Shown: piece by piece, positions 62,257 to 64,000 of the stretch
How the letters are laid out: each line of letters opens with the position of its first letter
Position numbering within the stretch: the first letter of the stretch is position 1
From: Sulfopaludibacter sp035606355
GTDB taxonomy: Bacteria; Acidobacteriota; Terriglobia; Bryobacterales; Bryobacteraceae
Assembly (NCBI GenBank): GCA_035606355.1
Contig: DATNFO010000012.1
Location: 100,498 to 164,497 of the forward strand
Reading direction: 5' to 3'
Length of the DNA: 64,000 nucleotides
Program-made: the position numbers and the translations under genes
The notes under the pieces: generated by a model
The model's database searches: none
What the model was told of the DNA's origin: nothing
What the model saw: the letters and a program-made list of their open reading frames with translations, nothing else

Positions 62257-63042
62257 TCACTTTCCCGCGAATGCCGGACGCCGTTTCTCCAGAAACGCGC
62301 GCGTCCCCTCGCGACGGTCTTCGCTCGCCGCGCTCACGCCGAAGGCCGCTGCTTCAAAGCGCAGCCCTTCGTCGAGTCCGCAATCGAGGCCCACGTCCAC
62401 CGCTTCCATCGTCAGGTTCAATGCCAGTGGCGCGTTCGCCAGAACCTTTTCGAGCCATGCGCGGCAGTGCGCCAGCAACTCGCTCTGCGGCACGACGCCG
62501 TTCACCAGCCCTATGCGATGCGCTTCGGCGGCGCCGATCGCTTCACCGGAAAGCAGCAGCTCCAGCGCGCGCCCGCGACCCACCAGCCGGGGAAGCCGCT
62601 GCGTGCCGCCGTATCCAGGGATAATCCCCAGCTTCACTTCGGGCTGCCCGACCTTCGCGTTCTCACTGGCGAAGCGGACCGTGCAGGACATCGCCAGTTC
62701 CAGACCGCCGCCCAAAGCATAGCCGTTCACCGCCGCCACGACGGGCTTGCCGCAAGTCTCGATCTTTCGGAACACGCGCTGGCCGCGCAGGGCAAACTCG
62801 CGAGCTTCCACGGCGCTCAGCGCAGCCAGTTCATTGATGTCCGCGCCTGCGACGAATGCCTTTTCTCCCGCGCCCGTCAGGATGGCCGCGCGAATTTCCG
62901 GATCGCCCGAAATGCGCGCAAACGCTTCGTCGAGATCTTCCACTACCGCGCCCGAAAGTGCATTCAGCTTTTCGGGCCGGTTGACCGTCACCAGCGCAAC
63001 GCCAGCCGCTTCGACGTCAAATAGGAGATGGCGCAACGACAT
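62257..63042 (-). CDS. Enoyl-CoA hydratase/isomerase
   Basis: A 261-residue crotonase-family enzyme hydrating trans-2-enoyl-CoA. The oxyanion hole regions AFVAGADINEL and NGYALGGGLELAMSC, and the catalytic Glu region PEVKLGIIPGYGGTQRLPRLVG, are present. Length is typical. TACACT lies 9 bases before the ATG on the minus strand. It is the first gene of the ribH-nusB-protease group; the substrate is not certain. Confidence 0.92.
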   Translation of the reverse strand: MSLRHLLFDVEAAGVALVTVNRPEKLNALSGAVVEDLDEAFARISGDPEIRAAILTGAGEKAFVAGADINELAALSAVEAREFALRGQRVFRKIETCGKPVVAAVNGYALGGGLELAMSCTVRFASENAKVGQPEVKLGIIPGYGGTQRLPRLVGRGRALELLLSGEAIGAAEAHRIGLVNGVVPQSELLAHCRAWLEKVLANAPLALNLTMEAVDVGLDCGLDEGLRFEAAAFGVSAASEDRREGTRAFLEKRRPAFAGK

Positions 63043-63121
63043 GCACCGATCAGTGTATCATCGCGCAACCATGCAACCGCTTGCGAGGCTAACGAAACAT
63101 CATCATGGGCGTCCATACCGC

Positions 63122-63677
63122 ATGACCTCTCTACCGCGCTTGGCTGCTGCGGGGATGCTTCTTGCGGGGATGTGTACTGCTCAGACATTCGAGGCGGTAT
63201 CCATTAAACCTGCTGCCAGCGGCCTTCGCGGCTATTCAGTAATGTTTCCCTGAGAATGTTAATCGCCGCCGCTTATCGCGTCTACCAATTTCAGGTCTCC
63301 GGAAGCCCTAAGTGGATTGACGATGACCGCTTCGATATAGAGGCGAAGGCCGCTGCCGGTGTTTCTCCTTGAACTCGGGAAGAACGGTTCCAAGCTTCAG
63401 CCTTCGGGCGACGAAACACCTGACCGACACCTTATCGCAACTCCTCGGCCGACCCGTTCTCGACCGTACCAGCCTCACCGGCGTGTTCGATTACAAAGTC
63501 GAATGGAGCCCCGACGAAGTGCAGATTGCCAGTAACGAGGCCAAGTCGGCACCCGATGGACCGTGGCCCGGCCTAACATCCGCGCTGCAGGAGCAGTTGG
63601 GTCTGCGCCTGCGATCGGCGAAAGAACCGGTCGAGAACATAGTTATAGAAAAGGCAGAAAAGCCGACCGCCAACTGA
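63122..63677 (+). pseudogene. Broken TIGR03435-family secreted protein gene
   Basis: Remains of an acidobacterial TIGR03435 gene. Frame 1 gives a signal peptide and QTFEAVSIKPAASGLRG, then TGA at 63251. A second frame from 63256 gives AAAYRVYQFQVSG and WIDDDRFDIEAKAAAGVSP, then TGA. LELGKNGSKLQPSG is followed by a third frame with LSQLLGRPVLDRTSLTGVFDYKVEWSPD and TSALQEQLGLRL. Much of the middle of the family is missing, so there are at least two frameshifts and internal deletions. The family is usually secreted and its function is unknown. Confidence 0.88.
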
Positions 63678-63682
63678 CGGGG

Positions 63683-64000
63683 CCGACTTCGACGCACTCG
63701 AATCGCCGGCACCTTTTGCCGCTCCCTCACGGTCACGGCTCCGTATGTAGTTGATGCTGCTAACGGAGCCGCGACCGTTAGGAAGCGGTAAAAGGTGTAT
63801 CGAAAGGCGAATGGAGCGCGACGAGAATAGCAGCCGGGTTTTTCGCAGCCCCGTTAGGAAGCGGTAAAAGGTGTATCGAAAGGCGAATGGAGAGCGACGA
63901 GAATAGCAGCCGGGTTTTTCGCAGCCGCGTGAGGAAGCGGTAAAAGGTGTATCGAAAGGCGAATGGAGCGCGACGAGAATAGCAGCCGGGTTTTTCGCAG
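63683..64000. repeat. Repeat array 3: hairpin and tandem 76-base units, running off the window
   Basis: Hairpin arms 63710-63744 and 63763-63797 (31 of 35 positions pair) with an 18-base loop. GGTAAAAGGTG recurs at 63787, 63863 and 63939, a period of 76, and the third unit is cut off by the window end. The unit variant contains GAATAGCAGCCGGGTTTTTCGC, unlike the other arrays. The left part (GACGCACTCGAATCGCCGG) corresponds to the inverted-unit end seen in arrays 1 and 2. Confidence 0.92.

Noticed and set aside
1..64000. Insertion sequences, prophage or integrated elements
   Set aside because: No transposase, integrase, phage structural gene or flanking direct repeats were seen; the repeats found carry no genes.
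1..64000. tRNA or rRNA genes
   Set aside because: No gap holds a cloverleaf with the conserved TTC and CCA-proximal sequences, and no ribosomal RNA signature was seen.

Overview
The window looks like a chromosomal segment of a high-GC, Gram-negative Acidobacteriota genome, most likely of the Solibacteres/Bryobacterales type. The reasons are: a broken gene of the TIGR03435 family (greatly expanded in Candidatus Solibacter), bacillithiol synthesis (BshA), Gram-negative envelope genes (SppA, MurJ, a family 9 glycosyltransferase, a secretin), and small secreted protein families typical of that phylum. This assignment is an inference from gene content. I found no rRNA, tRNA, CRISPR array, insertion sequence or prophage.

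Layout. 1-11112 (+): a Tad/Flp pilus operon (Flp pilin, a GT-C-like membrane protein, CpaB, secretin, TadG-like, two TadE-like pseudopilins, CpaE, CpaF, TadB, TadC) with no prepilin peptidase in view and a palindromic element between cpaE and cpaF. 11160-11519: repeat array 1. 11537-13666 (-): bshA and galE; divergent murB. 14771-22925 (+): a NarL-type two-component pair, an L,D-transpeptidase, a 37-residue membrane peptide gene, a secreted protein, an orphan substrate-binding-like protein and an NtrY/NtrX-type pair, followed by sppA. 24762-30337 (-): a five-gene operon with a Tat-exported oxidoreductase, acyl-CoA dehydrogenase, a MeaB-methylmalonyl-CoA epimerase fusion, MTA phosphorylase and a glycosyltransferase. 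31439-35893 (-): thiL, a methyltransferase, a PfkB kinase and murJ, all overlapping by 4 bases. 36035-36293 (+): a cold-shock gene with its own terminator. 36313-40112 (-): ECF sigma factor, zinc-finger anti-sigma factor and two HEAT-repeat proteins in one operon. 40181-49281: mixed genes (MarC, LysE, Ku, threonine dehydratase, DinB, amidohydrolase, purA, two paralogous secreted proteins). 49281-55153 (+): an AddB/AddA-like helicase-nuclease pair. 55160-55802: repeat array 2. 55809-63042 (-): a secreted protein, ribBA, a eukaryote-type guaA, a C-terminal processing protease, nusB, ribH and an enoyl-CoA hydratase. 63122-63677: the TIGR03435 pseudogene. 63683-64000: repeat array 3, running off the end.

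The most unusual signal is a repeat family. The only three stretches longer than about 150 bases without a gene each hold the same composite element in the same orientation: a diverged inverted unit, a 35-18-35 hairpin, then tandem 74-80 base units that are more alike within an array than between arrays. All three follow the 3' end of a plus-strand gene or gene remnant, and the two with visible right flanks lie between convergent genes. Other points are recurrent -10-like boxes 6-8 bases before start codons (candidate leaderless mRNAs), the MeaB-epimerase fusion, a second iron-sulphur-type cysteine set in the AddA-like subunit, and a RibBA with altered catalytic motifs. Gene starts were adjusted by hand where a ribosome binding site, signal peptide or overlap argued for it.
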